From a candidate division WOR-1 bacterium RIFOXYB2_FULL_45_9 (GTDB lineage: Bacteria; Margulisbacteria; WOR-1; O2-12-FULL-45-9; XYB2-FULL-48-7), in NCBI GenBank assembly GCA_001771575.1, contig MEUD01000001.1:351277-415276 (forward strand): a DNA stretch of 64,000 bases, written 5' to 3'. The translations under genes and the position numbers were made by a program. Of this stretch, positions 50,277 through 58,995 are shown piece by piece. A model generated the notes under the pieces. That model was not told the origin of the DNA. It saw only the letters and a program-made list of their open reading frames with translations, and did no database searches. Numbering within the stretch: the first letter of the stretch is position 1; each line of letters starts with the position of its first letter.

Positions 50277-50779
50277 GAGAGGGCGGACACAATAGCGGAG
50301 CCAAAGCGCCGGGCGTTCCCCGGACCATCAGCAGTGATTATCTTCCCGTCAACTTCCAATCCATGGGCGGCGTAGATCGCGCCGGCCACTTTCAACCGTT
50401 CCGCTTCTCCAGGGAATACGGTTGCTTTTTTTCCTTTCAGTATCCCGGCCAAAGCTAAGATCGCTGCCGCGGAACAAATCCCGGCAACAACTTTTCCCAT
50501 CGCGTTAAAAAGACGGACCACATTAAGGACCCGTTCATCTTCGTAATAATCGTAACAACCCGGGCCGCCGACCAGGACCAGAGCGTCGTAATCTTCCGCG
50601 TTAACCCCGTCAATTGCCAGATCGACTTTGGCCTTTAAACCGAGTTTCCCGGTCGCCATCCCGACCTGGGTCGAAGCGACCGTCACGCCAATCCCGGCTT
50701 TTTCCAGTTCTTCCCTCGGCTGTTGATATTCTTCGTCGCGGAACTGGTTAAAGGCGATGATAAAGATAACTTTTTTCAT
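50273..50779 (-). CDS. DJ-1/PfpI family protein
   Basis: A 168-residue protein of the class I glutamine amidotransferase-like fold, DJ-1/PfpI branch. The nucleophile elbow is GICSAAAILA (Cys at about 102), and YDALVLVGGPGCYDYY (about 65-80) holds the conserved acidic and glycine residues. Members act as chaperones, deglycases or peptidases; which applies here is unknown. AAAGG lies before the ATG at 50779. It follows the site-2 protease gene by two bases and ends against the convergent EF-Tu-like gene with a four-base overlap. Confidence 0.9.
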   Translation of the reverse strand: MKKVIFIIAFNQFRDEEYQQPREELEKAGIGVTVASTQVGMATGKLGLKAKVDLAIDGVNAEDYDALVLVGGPGCYDYYEDERVLNVVRLFNAMGKVVAGICSAAAILALAGILKGKKATVFPGEAERLKVAGAIYAAHGLEVDGKIITADGPGNARRFGSAIVSALS

Positions 50780-50781
50780 GA

Positions 50782-51909
50782 TCAATACCTTTCAATTTTC
50801 GACCTAAAATCAAGAAGACGCATGATATCCCGCTGGGAGAGAATGCCGACCAGCTTTCCTTTTTCGACCACCAGCAGACGGCCAAATTCGTTGTTGGCCA
50901 TTTTGCTCAAGCATTCGGTTATCTCCGCTTCCTCGTCAATTATCAGGGCGTCGCTCACAGGAACCATGACCTCCCTCACTGTATGCCGCGGCCAATCGTC
51001 CTGATCGATCTCCTTGATCAGGTGAACGGTCGCGATACCGAGCAAGTTATCGTCTTCGATGACCGGAAAGGAAATATACCGCTGTTTAAGAAAATAATCA
51101 TTGACCAGCCGGTCGACCGGCAGGTCCGGGGAGACGGTCACCAGATCGCGGCTCATCAAATTTTTCGCCTTAACGCCGGTCAGGAATCGGCGCATCAAAA
51201 CCTGACGATAGCTCGCTTCAGCCGATTCCTGCAGGAAATAGCCGATAAAAACAAACCAGATCCCGTTGATGAACATTCCTGAAAAAAGAAGGAAAAGCCC
51301 GTAAGACATCAGAATAAAAGCGATCGCCCGGCCAAAGCCACTGGCGACTTTGGTCGCCCGTCTTAGGTTCCCCAGGAGCTTCCAAAGGATGGAGCGCAAG
51401 ACCCGCCCGCCGTCGAGCGGGAACCCGGGGACGAGGTTGAACAACCCGACCGCAATATTTACTATAAAGAGATAATTGGATATCGAGACCGCGTAACCCG
51501 GAGCCCCCGCGGCCAAAAGCGCCTGCGTGATGAAGAAAAAAGAGAGCCCAAGAAAAAAGCTCATTATCGGGCCGGCGACCGCCATTTTGAACTCGACCCA
51601 GGGGGTGTCCGGCTCTTTTTCCAGATGGGCGATGCCGCCGAAAATAAAAAGGGTAATGCCATGGATCGGCAGGTCGTTGTGCATGGCAACCAGCGAATGA
51701 GCGAACTCATGCGCCAAAAGAGAAGCGAAAAGAAGGAGCGATGAAACAAAGGCCATTAACAGATAGATAGAGTAGGGAAGGCCGGGATCGGTCAACGGAT
51801 AATAACCGCTGGCCAAAGTAAAAACGACCAGACCAAAGATTATAAACCAGGAAAAATTGATCTCCACCGGGATATTAAATAATGTCAAGACTTTAATTGA
51901 TCTTTTCAT
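50782..51909 (-). CDS. Site-2 protease family protein with CBS domains
   Basis: A 375-residue membrane zinc protease (M50). The metal motif HEFAH is at about residue 65 (LLAHEFAHSLVAMHND), and the second ligand is in PGFPLDGGRVLRS (about 165). Six or so membrane helices are followed by two CBS domains (about 240-370: LMSRDLVTVSPDLPVDRLV, then NEFGRLLVVEKGKLVGILSQRDIMRLL), which may sense nucleotides. This is the archaeal/cyanobacterial-type S2P with C-terminal CBS pair. It probably cleaves membrane-bound regulators. The ATG at 51909 is preferred; a TTG five codons upstream is possible. It overlaps the upstream small membrane gene. Confidence 0.93.
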   Translation of the reverse strand: MKRSIKVLTLFNIPVEINFSWFIIFGLVVFTLASGYYPLTDPGLPYSIYLLMAFVSSLLLFASLLAHEFAHSLVAMHNDLPIHGITLFIFGGIAHLEKEPDTPWVEFKMAVAGPIMSFFLGLSFFFITQALLAAGAPGYAVSISNYLFIVNIAVGLFNLVPGFPLDGGRVLRSILWKLLGNLRRATKVASGFGRAIAFILMSYGLFLLFSGMFINGIWFVFIGYFLQESAEASYRQVLMRRFLTGVKAKNLMSRDLVTVSPDLPVDRLVNDYFLKQRYISFPVIEDDNLLGIATVHLIKEIDQDDWPRHTVREVMVPVSDALIIDEEAEITECLSKMANNEFGRLLVVEKGKLVGILSQRDIMRLLDFRSKIERY

Positions 51910-52147
51910 AAGTGAACGCGTCAATGACGCTGTAAGCCCAAATAATTATCGCCGCGATCGATCCAAGTCCCAAAACAATTAAGGTTAACACTCCGCTGAT
52001 AAGCAAGGCCAAATAGACCGCGGACGGCAAAACAAAGTAGACCGCCAGCATCAGCTTCAAACCTTTCCGCTTTTCTCCGCGGATGATCTGGCCAAGTCCC
52101 ACGACCAGGAAAGAGGCGATGGCGGCGATCAGCCTGGCTTTGTTCAT
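51893..52147 (-). CDS. Small TM2-like membrane protein
   Basis: An 84-residue membrane protein with two to three helices. The N-terminal pattern ASFLVVGLGQIIRGEKRKGLKLM is like the G-x-G-Q-x-x-x-G segment of TM2 and related small membrane families. Function is unknown. It overlaps the LCP gene by four bases and the site-2 protease by 17 bases, so the three are one transcription unit. Confidence 0.65.
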   Translation of the reverse strand: MNKARLIAAIASFLVVGLGQIIRGEKRKGLKLMLAVYFVLPSAVYLALLISGVLTLIVLGLGSIAAIIIWAYSVIDAFTYEKIN

Positions 52148-53040
52148 TGGAACTCCTTGAGGACGTTTTCCAGGTTTTTTCGGTCCGTTATCAGGGCCGA
52201 GCCTACGCCCGGGATATCCTGCGGCTCGCCTGATGCGGTATAGGTCACGATATCTTTTTCGCCGATCATCCTGGTGAAGTTAAGGAGACGAATGATCGCG
52301 CCAAGCGGCATATTGGTGTGAAAATGCTGGCGGGCGATCTCCAGGCCGATCGGCGCCTTAAGAATATTTTCCGGGCGGGCAAACTCCTTGAAGATCGCCA
52401 GCATGAACCTCTGCTGGCGGGAGATCCTGGTCAGATCGCCGTAGGTGTCGTGGCGAAAACGGAGAAAGCCTTCCGCATCCCGGCCGGACAGCCGCTGCTG
52501 TCCCTGCTTCAAGTTGATGTAAAGCTTTTGCGCGTTATCGGTGTAGTACATGTCTTTATCGACGTATACATCAACTCCGCCCAACAGGTCGACCAGGGCG
52601 ACCGCCGCCGCGGCGTTGACGAAAATATGTTTATCAAGATGGAGCCCGGTCAGCTTGTAGATGGTCTCTTTGACCAGATCGGTGCCGCCATATACGTTGG
52701 CGGCGTTGATCTTCTGCGGGCCGTAACCGGGAATATCCACCACCGTATCGCGGGGAATCGAGAGCAATTTCAGCTTATAGCCGACCGGATCGATCCGGGC
52801 AATGATGATCGTGTCGGTCCGGCCGTTCATGTCAACGATCCTCTGCCCAGTGAAGCGGTCGTAGTTCATGTCGATCCCTAAGATCAAGATGTTGGTTGGC
52901 ACCCTGACCGAGCCGATCCTTAAGAAGACCGGGACCAAATGAGGGGTAAAAACCGTCAAATAGAAGTAAACGATCCCGCCGATCAAAGTAAATAAAGCGA
53001 GCAGACGCGTTGAATTATTGGGTCTCCCGGTCTTTTCCAT
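52144..53040 (-). CDS. LytR-CpsA-Psr (LCP) family protein
   Basis: A 298-residue protein with an N-terminal membrane helix (LLALFTLIGGIVYFYL) and an extracytoplasmic LCP domain. Conserved parts are NILILGIDMNYD (about residue 49), GRTDTIIIARID (about 74), LSIPRDTVVDIPGYGPQKINAA (split; about 92-113) and FLRFRHDTYGDLTRISRQQRFM (split; about 192). LCP enzymes move undecaprenyl-linked polymers onto peptidoglycan or proteins. In a diderm cell this suggests a wall-attached polysaccharide, and the WecG-type transferase at 47 kb could work in the same pathway. Confidence 0.94.
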   Translation of the reverse strand: MEKTGRPNNSTRLLALFTLIGGIVYFYLTVFTPHLVPVFLRIGSVRVPTNILILGIDMNYDRFTGQRIVDMNGRTDTIIIARIDPVGYKLKLLSIPRDTVVDIPGYGPQKINAANVYGGTDLVKETIYKLTGLHLDKHIFVNAAAAVALVDLLGGVDVYVDKDMYYTDNAQKLYINLKQGQQRLSGRDAEGFLRFRHDTYGDLTRISRQQRFMLAIFKEFARPENILKAPIGLEIARQHFHTNMPLGAIIRLLNFTRMIGEKDIVTYTASGEPQDIPGVGSALITDRKNLENVLKEFQ

Positions 53041-53700
53041 TTATTGCTCTGTTTTTGGGTAGCCGATAGGAATAATGTAGAAGGGATCGCGGGTGTCCGG
53101 CAGTTCCAACAGCTTAGAGACAACATCGTCCCAAAAAGCGCCGACCGGGACCGCCCCCAGGCCAAGAGCGACCGCTTGCAGGAGAATATTCTCCGCCGCG
53201 TGACCGACCTCCATGTTGATATACCGGTAGGAGCGCTGGCCGAATTTCGCCTGCGTGATCCTAAAGTTGCCGCAAATAATGATCACGCACGGGGCTTCGC
53301 CAATAAATTGCTGTCCCAGCGAGGCCCTGACGATCGAACCCCGTTTATCTTCGGTGGAGATCTCGACCAATTTATTGCCGTCGGGAACATATTCAAATAC
53401 GCCGTCTTTTTTAACTAGGTATAAATTAAGCGGATAGAGCGAGCCGGAAGAAGGGGCGGCCCTGAACCCCCAGCTTTTATCGGTGATCCCCTGACCAGAC
53501 CACAACAGCTGGGAGATCTGCTCCATGGTCAGTTCGTTGGGATGGAAGCTCCTCCAGGAGCGTCGGCGAAAAACCGCCTCTTCCAGCGGCATTTTTCCGA
53601 TGATCTTTGGCTCCGGCAGTTTGATGTATTTTTTTTCGGCCGCGGCCAGGTCGACCAGAAGGGCCAATACTAATAAAGCAAAAAATATCTTTTTTTTCAT
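53041..53700 (-). CDS. Exported SagB-type nitroreductase-family protein
   Basis: A 219-residue protein with a signal peptide (MKKKIFFALLVLALLVDLAAA) and a nitroreductase fold of the SagB/ThcOx branch: RRRSWRSFHPNELTMEQISQLLWSGQGIT (split), then AAPSSGSLYPLNLYLV (about 80-95), HAAENILLQAVALGLGAVPVGAF and the C-terminal PIGYP. It should bind FMN. SagB enzymes in RiPP clusters oxidise azolines, but exported versions such as this are widespread and of unknown role. The YcaO gene is 12 kb away, so a link is weak. It lies between LCP and an FlgD-like gene. Confidence 0.85.
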   Translation of the reverse strand: MKKKIFFALLVLALLVDLAAAEKKYIKLPEPKIIGKMPLEEAVFRRRSWRSFHPNELTMEQISQLLWSGQGITDKSWGFRAAPSSGSLYPLNLYLVKKDGVFEYVPDGNKLVEISTEDKRGSIVRASLGQQFIGEAPCVIIICGNFRITQAKFGQRSYRYINMEVGHAAENILLQAVALGLGAVPVGAFWDDVVSKLLELPDTRDPFYIIPIGYPKTEQ

Positions 53701-54128
53701 TGGTCGTTTATGGTGAGCTTGAATTTTTTCATGACCTGATTGTTCAAACGATCGACAATGGTCCCGACATATATACCGTTGCCGGGGAGGGTCCCGTCGT
53801 CAGCCCGGCTGGACCACTTGACCTTATTCAGGCCGGCGCTCCCTCCGGGGTGCCCGGCGGCAAGAGAGATCTTTTTTAATATGTCGCCGCTGACCGAGAT
53901 GATAAAAATATCGATATCGGTATCGTGCGATAGCCGGTATTGAATGATCAACTCCTTGTCCCTGGCCCGATTAAAAGGAGAGGGATAAACCAGGGCGTCG
54001 CCGATCACCCGATATGGCCCGCCGCTGACTTCAGCCGAAGACCGAACGGAAAAGGGAAGGGTCCCCATGGCGGATCCGGCAACGGTCAAGAACAAGAGGA
54101 GAATTACAGACAAGAAATATCGCCGCAT
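53697..54128 (-). CDS. Exported protein with FlgD-type Ig-like C-terminal domain
   Basis: A 143-residue exported protein with signal peptide MRRYFLSVILLLFLTVAGSA. The rest (VIGDALVYPSPFNRARDKELIIQYRLSHDTDIDIFIIS split; then NKVKWSSRADDGTLPGNGIYVGTIV) matches the FlgD_ig-like beta-sandwich that often forms the C-terminal region of secreted proteins in Bacteroidetes-like phyla. Here it stands alone. The ATG at 54128 is chosen because a more upstream in-frame start would read through the ssb terminator hairpin. It overlaps the nitroreductase gene by four bases. Confidence 0.75.
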   Translation of the reverse strand: MRRYFLSVILLLFLTVAGSAMGTLPFSVRSSAEVSGGPYRVIGDALVYPSPFNRARDKELIIQYRLSHDTDIDIFIISVSGDILKKISLAAGHPGGSAGLNKVKWSSRADDGTLPGNGIYVGTIVDRLNNQVMKKFKLTINDQ

Positions 54129-54158
54129 GGAAGTGATGTTAGCATAAATAATAACAGG

Positions 54159-54196
54159 AGAAAAGCCCCGAATGCCGCTTTTGCTCATCCGGGGCT
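54159..54196 (-). terminator. Hairpin terminator after ssb
   Basis: On the minus strand AGCCCCGGATG pairs with CATTCGGGGCT around a GC-mixed loop and is followed by TTTCT. It begins eight bases after the ssb stop codon and fits a Rho-independent terminator with a short U-run. Confidence 0.65.
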
Positions 54197-54203
54197 CGCT
54201 TCT

Positions 54204-54569
54204 CTAGACCTCAACTAATTCGGTCTCTTTTTCTGATTCCTTGTAGAACTTGGCGTCAAGCATCTGCATTTCGTCAAGGACCACTTCGGTCGCGCTCTTC
54301 TTCTGTCCGTCCTTTCCTTCGTAGCTTCTGATCTGAAGCCGGCCCTCAACCGCGACCAGCTTCCCTTTTTTTAGGTACTCGCCGCAAATCTTGGCCAGCG
54401 AGCCAAAAGCGACGCAATTAATAAAATCGACCGCGTCGGTCCCTTTCTTTTTGCTTCCGCGATTGATCGCTAAACGAAAGTTGGTCACCGCCAGTTCGTT
54501 GCTGGTGTAGCGGACCTCTGGGTCGGCGACCAAACGGCCGGCCAAAATCGATCTGTTCAATCCCCTCAT
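54204..54569 (-). CDS. ssb: Single-stranded DNA-binding protein
   Basis: A 121-residue SSB made of one OB fold: NRSILAGRLVADPEVRYT (residues 4-21), AVTNFRLAINR, FINCVAFGSLAKICGEYLKKGKLVAVEGRLQIRSYE (split; about 48-83). The ATG at 54569 has a strong GGGGGTGA site upstream; the longer frame is not needed. The usual long glycine-rich linker and acidic DDDIPF tip are missing; the protein ends KESEKETELVEV. The tip normally recruits replication and repair partners, so either a second SSB exists or this one is specialised. Confidence 0.93.
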   Translation of the reverse strand: MRGLNRSILAGRLVADPEVRYTSNELAVTNFRLAINRGSKKKGTDAVDFINCVAFGSLAKICGEYLKKGKLVAVEGRLQIRSYEGKDGQKKSATEVVLDEMQMLDAKFYKESEKETELVEV

Positions 54570-54691
54570 TATCTTCACCCCCTTTATCCGGTACCATGGT
54601 GCCAGGTCCAAAATACCGTTCACTCAATGGAAAGCAATTTTATTGCCAGGAATGGATCAGGGGTGATAAAAAGAAAAATGACGAAGATCTG
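54570..54691. other. Gap between ssb and the YkgJ-type gene
   Basis: This 120-base stretch holds the ssb ribosome binding site and an AT-rich part (AAGCAATTTTATTG). No hairpin or convincing promoter pair was recognised. Confidence 0.4.
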
Positions 54692-55096
54692 TCAGTTCTT
54701 TTTTGAGGTATAGCCGCAACCGGGAAGAAAGATTGGTTCCTTAAAATAATCGATCAATGGATAGTTGCGACAGAGTGGGGGACGCCAAAAGTAAACGCCG
54801 CAACTCCCATCGCTCCTTTGGTTGCCGCATTTAAAGAGCAGTGCCGGATAATCGGCATCAAAGCGGATGAGCTCAAAATCAAAGAGCCAGCTTAGCCATC
54901 GCTTATAAAACCCAAGAAAAAGAGGGCTTTTCGCCTGCGCAGGAGAGAGGGTCAAATAGATCTCCCGACAACACCGGCCGCAACGCCGGCATTCGCCATC
55001 GCGCCGCCAGGCGGTCGGAAAGAAATTTCTCACTACTTTCATCAAGGCGTTGTCGATCACCCAGACCATGACGATCAGCCGTTTAATTGCTCCCAT
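54692..55096 (-). CDS. YkgJ family cysteine-cluster protein
   Basis: A 134-residue protein with the YkgJ pattern of cysteines: CRRCGRCCREIYL (about residues 36-48), CGNQRSDGSCGVYFWRPPLCRNYPL (split; about 90-114) and a final GCGY. The cluster is thought to bind iron-sulfur or zinc; the activity is not established for most members. An N-terminal hydrophobic part (LIVMVWVIDNALM) is weak for a membrane anchor. It overlaps the end of the GH8 gene by 14 bases. Confidence 0.85.
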   Translation of the reverse strand: MGAIKRLIVMVWVIDNALMKVVRNFFPTAWRRDGECRRCGRCCREIYLTLSPAQAKSPLFLGFYKRWLSWLFDFELIRFDADYPALLFKCGNQRSDGSCGVYFWRPPLCRNYPLIDYFKEPIFLPGCGYTSKKN

Positions 55097-56318
55097 GTCC
55101 TCGTTTAAAGACCCAGAGCCAGTGATTCTCGCCTTCAGAGGTTTTCCAAAGATCAGGCATGTGGCCCGAAACGATGATCAATGAGATCAGCCTGATCGTA
55201 TCCGAGTAATAGCCCCCTTTTTCTCCGGTCTTCATCTGCACTAGATAATTATAAAGCTTGTTCAGCCACGGCTTGTATTCTTCCGAGACCATCGCCGCCA
55301 CGCAAAGCGGGCCGATAAAGGCGGCGTTGCTGTATTGCCCGATCGCGACGCCGTCGATCGTGTAGCCATCGGCGATCGCTTCGGGATTGTTGTCGCACTT
55401 ATCGATGATCCAGTTCGAAAGCCTCTTTAAGTAGCGGTCCCCTTCGCCGTTCCAGAGGAAGTCGAGTCCGATCTTCAGCGGGGTGAGGCAGGCATTATAC
55501 GTATAGTCGTAACTTAACTGCGTTTTATCTCCGGTCGCGGTGCACCAATCCGGATAGAGACCGGTGTTGTACCGGTGATAAAAAAGAGAGTACATTTGCT
55601 CGGAGTTTTCGACAACCCGGGACCATTTATCGTCATATTTCAACCAGGTCTTATAATATGCCGGCGAGTAAGCGGAGGGATTGGTCGTCGCAGATCCTCC
55701 CCAGCCGGAAGTCGGCTTAATGACGTAAGAACGCGCTTCGATCTCATGCCGCATGATGTTGCCGATCAGCCGTCTGGCCTCGGCCAGATAATTGATCTTC
55801 CCGGCGCTTCCCCATTGACGGTCGGCAAACATAAGGGCCATCGCGACATTCTGATCGGCGTCGGTGGATGAATCTTTTTCCAGGGCCTGGCCGGTTCGGC
55901 TGACCTTCCAGGACATTAAACCGCTCCCGTTCATGTTCCTCCGATAATACATCCAAAAACCGTCAAAATACTTTTTTGTCGGGTTCTTGCCGTTCTCCAT
56001 CAGCACGGCGATCAGCATTCCCCAGCCGATCCCTTCGGAAATGGTCTCGTAGTCGTAGAGCGGGCCGCGATGGACGCGATATTCCCGGTCCGGACCGCCT
56101 TCTTCGGCGACATAATTATTCAACCAGTTTTCATAAGCGGAAAAAGCGTTCAATAATAATGTGTCTCGAGGTATATCAAGGCTGATCCCGTACCGGTAGG
56201 GGATGACTTGAGGAAAAGGGTTCGAAGGGCTGGTCCTGGCGAACGCGGGAGAGGGGAGGATGAGAGCGGCCGCGATAAGCCAGACAAAAGCTGGGAATGT
56301 TCTGAAAATTAATGACAT
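55083..56318 (-). CDS. Exported glycoside hydrolase family 8 protein
   Basis: A 411-residue secreted enzyme. The signal peptide is MSLIFRTFPAFVWLIAAALI...PAFA. GH8 features are the general acid in YETISEGIGWGMLIA (Glu at about 95), the STDADQNVAMAL segment (about 150) carrying the catalytic aspartate region, and aromatic-rich subsites in the (alpha/alpha)6 barrel. GH8 enzymes cleave beta-1,4-glucans, chitosan or xylan. Single GH8 genes often belong to cellulose synthesis operons (BcsZ), but no bcs gene is adjacent. The ATG at 56318 gives the best signal peptide; a longer open frame exists. Confidence 0.88.
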   Translation of the reverse strand: MSLIFRTFPAFVWLIAAALILPSPAFARTSPSNPFPQVIPYRYGISLDIPRDTLLLNAFSAYENWLNNYVAEEGGPDREYRVHRGPLYDYETISEGIGWGMLIAVLMENGKNPTKKYFDGFWMYYRRNMNGSGLMSWKVSRTGQALEKDSSTDADQNVAMALMFADRQWGSAGKINYLAEARRLIGNIMRHEIEARSYVIKPTSGWGGSATTNPSAYSPAYYKTWLKYDDKWSRVVENSEQMYSLFYHRYNTGLYPDWCTATGDKTQLSYDYTYNACLTPLKIGLDFLWNGEGDRYLKRLSNWIIDKCDNNPEAIADGYTIDGVAIGQYSNAAFIGPLCVAAMVSEEYKPWLNKLYNYLVQMKTGEKGGYYSDTIRLISLIIVSGHMPDLWKTSEGENHWLWVFKRGHGSN

Positions 56319-56391
56319 TTTGTAGGGTCCAACTCCTTGTGCATTTTTCCTGCCGGTGATATTATACATTATAAGAGTTGTGGAGGCTAAT

Positions 56392-56907
56392 ATGCTTATT
56401 CATTTGCTTCTGGTCCTGATATTTCTTTTAAATATCGTCGTTTTCTGGCAATTTGTTTATGGCGCGAAGTTTAAACCGTACAAGTACGTTGGCGCGGCGC
56501 TGTTTTTTCTGATCCCGTTCGTTTCCGTTGTTTTTCCACAGCCCAAATTTGAACTCGATTATTTTTGGTGGATCGTTGCCGGCTTATTCTTGTTTGCGGC
56601 CGGGATCGTCGGTTTAATTTGGGCCGGCCGGGAATTTAAAGATATTTCCCCGCTTGATCCGCCGGGAGAAGCCCTAATATCCGGCGGACCTTATGGCTGG
56701 ATAAGACACCCACAATACCTAAGCGCTATTTTTATTATGGTCGGCTGGTGGTGGATCTTCGCGGCGGTCTATTCGTTTTATTTTGGAATGTTCATTCTGG
56801 CGGCCATTTGGCTCAACGCGTATTTCGAAGAAAAACTTCTGGTAAACAAATTCGGCAAGAAATATCTGGAATATCGGTCAGCAACCGGAATGTTCTGGGT
56901 CAAGTAG
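56392..56907 (+). CDS. Isoprenylcysteine carboxyl methyltransferase-like (ICMT family) membrane protein
   Basis: A 171-residue membrane protein with four to five helices. The C-terminal half GGPYGWIRHPQYLSAIFIMVGW (split; about residues 100-121) and YFEEKLLVNKFGKKYLEYRS (about 140-160) are the SAM-binding region shared by ICMT and phospholipid methyltransferases (the RHPxY and E-E...G-x-x-Y patterns). The true substrate in bacteria is usually unknown and could be a lipid or small molecule. GGAGG lies before the ATG at 56392. It ends against the convergent phosphorylase gene with an eight-base overlap. Confidence 0.87.
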   Translation: MLIHLLLVLIFLLNIVVFWQFVYGAKFKPYKYVGAALFFLIPFVSVVFPQPKFELDYFWWIVAGLFLFAAGIVGLIWAGREFKDISPLDPPGEALISGGPYGWIRHPQYLSAIFIMVGWWWIFAAVYSFYFGMFILAAIWLNAYFEEKLLVNKFGKKYLEYRSATGMFWVK

Positions 56908-58861
56908 ACTGCCAGATCTTCTCGTTATATTCCCTGATCATCCGATGGGTCGAAAAGAAGGCACTCTGTTCAATGCAATTGATCATCATGTCGACCCAGG
57001 AATGGTCTTTTGCGTAGTAGGTCGAGACCATCTCTTCAAGATTTTTGTAGAGTTCTTTGGAGTCCTCATTAAGTTTTAAATCTTTTTCACAGCCAATCTC
57101 TCCTGAAGGAGGGACATAGCCGAATATCTTGCCGATCCCTTTATCGGCCGCTTCAACAACCCAACCATCAAGCGTGCTTAGCTGGGGAACACCGTTCAGG
57201 ATCGCTTTCATCCCGCTGGTTCCGGACGCTTCGAACGGCGGCAGAGGATTGTTCAACCAGACATCTACCGAATTGGTCAACAGTTTTCCAAAAAAAGTAT
57301 CGTAATTTTCTAAAAAGCAGATCCGAATAAGCTTTCTTTCCCCATTAAGCAGGGTGATCTTTTCCAGCATTTCATCCATGTGAATGGAAGCGGGGACATC
57401 GGCTGGATGAGCTTTACCGGCGATCACTATTTGCAGTTGTCCAACCCGCCGGGCAATATCAATTAGACGGTTTGGGTCCTGAAGCAAAAGACTTGGTCTT
57501 TTATATGGAGCGATCCGACGCGCCCAACCAAGAGTAAAAGTATTGGCATCAAAATACCAAAATTCAAGTATTTTAGCCAGCCTTTGCTTGTTTACCTGAT
57601 GAGCGGACCAGAGATCTCTCCTAAATTCCTCATTATTTCTTAATTTAACAATGTTTTTTAATAATGTCGGATCAGCTTGCCAATCTCCAATATCATCATT
57701 ATATTTGTTAAATAACTCTTTAAATGAATGAGAAAGCCAGGTAAATGTATGAATTCCATTCGTGATGCTTTGAATTTTATCCTTAAATTCGGGAAATTGT
57801 AGTCTTGTTACTTCACCGTGCTTTTGAGCAACAGCGTTAATGTGAGCTGATGTCGACATGGCTAATTGGGTCAAATTAGCAATATTGATGTTTTTGCTGT
57901 CACGGCCATATTTTTTGACTATTTCAATCCCATCGCTGCCAAGCGCCATAGATAACTCTTTTAAGTCAAAGCGATCGTGCCCGGCCTCAACCGGCGTATG
58001 GCATGTATAGGCGAAGCTTGTTTTTAGGCTATCTGGAGCCATATGTTTAGCTTTCTCAACAAAAGCGAACGCGGCATGGCCTTCGTTTAAATGGTTGATT
58101 TTAATTGAGTATTTAAGGGAATTATAAGCATTAACGCCACCCATACCTAAAATCATTCTTTGAGCGATCTTTATCCAGGCATTTGAGCTCCGGTAAAGCT
58201 GCCCAGTTAATTCCTTAAAATATTCAGGATTTGACTCAAGATTGGCGTCAAGCAAGATCAGAGGGACAACATTCTTTAAATCATTTGAAAACACATAATA
58301 TTTCCATAGTTTCAATTTAAGCGGTTGGCCGCTCAAATTGATCGTCACCACATTCTTCAAAGGAACAAGGCCCGGATAGGTATCTGGATCCCAAGAAATC
58401 TCTTCAGGGACCTGTCCGCCGGCTCTAAACCAGAATTTCTGCTTAAAATACCCTTTATGCCACAAAATACCAATCCCAGCCAGGGAAAGATCAAGATCAG
58501 CCGCAGATTTAAGCGAATCTCCGGCCAAAACACCCAATCCACCGCTATATATCGGCAAGTCCAATATTTTATTGAACGGCAAGGAATGATAATAGTCCAT
58601 ATCCTTCATATTAGAAAAGACTTCATGATTGCTGATCACGTTTAGGGGGCTAATTGGGTTGACTGTCTTATATGTATGATAAACGCTTGGGGCAAGGCCA
58701 AACTCCATGGAAAAATACGCTATTGAAGGGGTATTCTGGAGACGTTCTTCGGCTTTAACTATCGGTTCGATCGGAAAGCCAAAGAATTCTTTATCATTAA
58801 TATCTTTTAAATATTTTTCCGAGGTATCGATCTGCGATAATTTTATAAATTTATCACGCAT
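56900..58861 (-). CDS. glgP: Alpha-glucan (glycogen) phosphorylase, GT35
   Basis: The enzyme releases glucose 1-phosphate from glycogen or maltodextrin. The 653-residue protein belongs to the shorter bacterial/archaeal type: IAYFSMEFGLAPSVYHT (about 47-63), PIYSGGLGVLAGD (about 103), HLNEGHAAFAFVE (about 265), and the PLP-lysine site EASGTSGMKAILNG (about 555). Domain order and length fit GT35 of the short form (such as thermophile MalP). With Pgm and Pgi in the window it forms a route from glycogen to fructose 6-phosphate. Codon use in its 5' part is more AT-rich than its neighbours. Confidence 0.95.
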   Translation of the reverse strand: MRDKFIKLSQIDTSEKYLKDINDKEFFGFPIEPIVKAEERLQNTPSIAYFSMEFGLAPSVYHTYKTVNPISPLNVISNHEVFSNMKDMDYYHSLPFNKILDLPIYSGGLGVLAGDSLKSAADLDLSLAGIGILWHKGYFKQKFWFRAGGQVPEEISWDPDTYPGLVPLKNVVTINLSGQPLKLKLWKYYVFSNDLKNVVPLILLDANLESNPEYFKELTGQLYRSSNAWIKIAQRMILGMGGVNAYNSLKYSIKINHLNEGHAAFAFVEKAKHMAPDSLKTSFAYTCHTPVEAGHDRFDLKELSMALGSDGIEIVKKYGRDSKNINIANLTQLAMSTSAHINAVAQKHGEVTRLQFPEFKDKIQSITNGIHTFTWLSHSFKELFNKYNDDIGDWQADPTLLKNIVKLRNNEEFRRDLWSAHQVNKQRLAKILEFWYFDANTFTLGWARRIAPYKRPSLLLQDPNRLIDIARRVGQLQIVIAGKAHPADVPASIHMDEMLEKITLLNGERKLIRICFLENYDTFFGKLLTNSVDVWLNNPLPPFEASGTSGMKAILNGVPQLSTLDGWVVEAADKGIGKIFGYVPPSGEIGCEKDLKLNEDSKELYKNLEEMVSTYYAKDHSWVDMMINCIEQSAFFSTHRMIREYNEKIWQST

Positions 58862-58891
58862 TGTTTTTGTACCTTTCAGATGATGATCAGC

Positions 58892-58920
58892 ATTATAGTT
58901 TATTGATCATACTTTGTGAA
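58892..58920 (-). promoter_or_regulatory. Promoter of glgP (TTCACA - 17 - TATAAT)
   Basis: A good -10 and a near-consensus -35 are spaced by 17 bases on the minus strand. About 30 bases lie between the -10 and the ATG, with GAAAGGT as ribosome site, so this unit has a normal leader. Confidence 0.65.
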
Positions 58921-58995
58921 GTAGGTTTTTGATAGGGGACCATTGAATAATAAACCGGAATAAATAAACCAGCTAAATAGGGTACTTGGCAATTT

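Noticed and set aside
53041..53700. SagB-type protein as the oxidase partner of the YcaO protein
   Set aside because: It has a signal peptide, lies 12 kb away in an unrelated unit and belongs to a widespread exported group, so a shared RiPP pathway is not supported.
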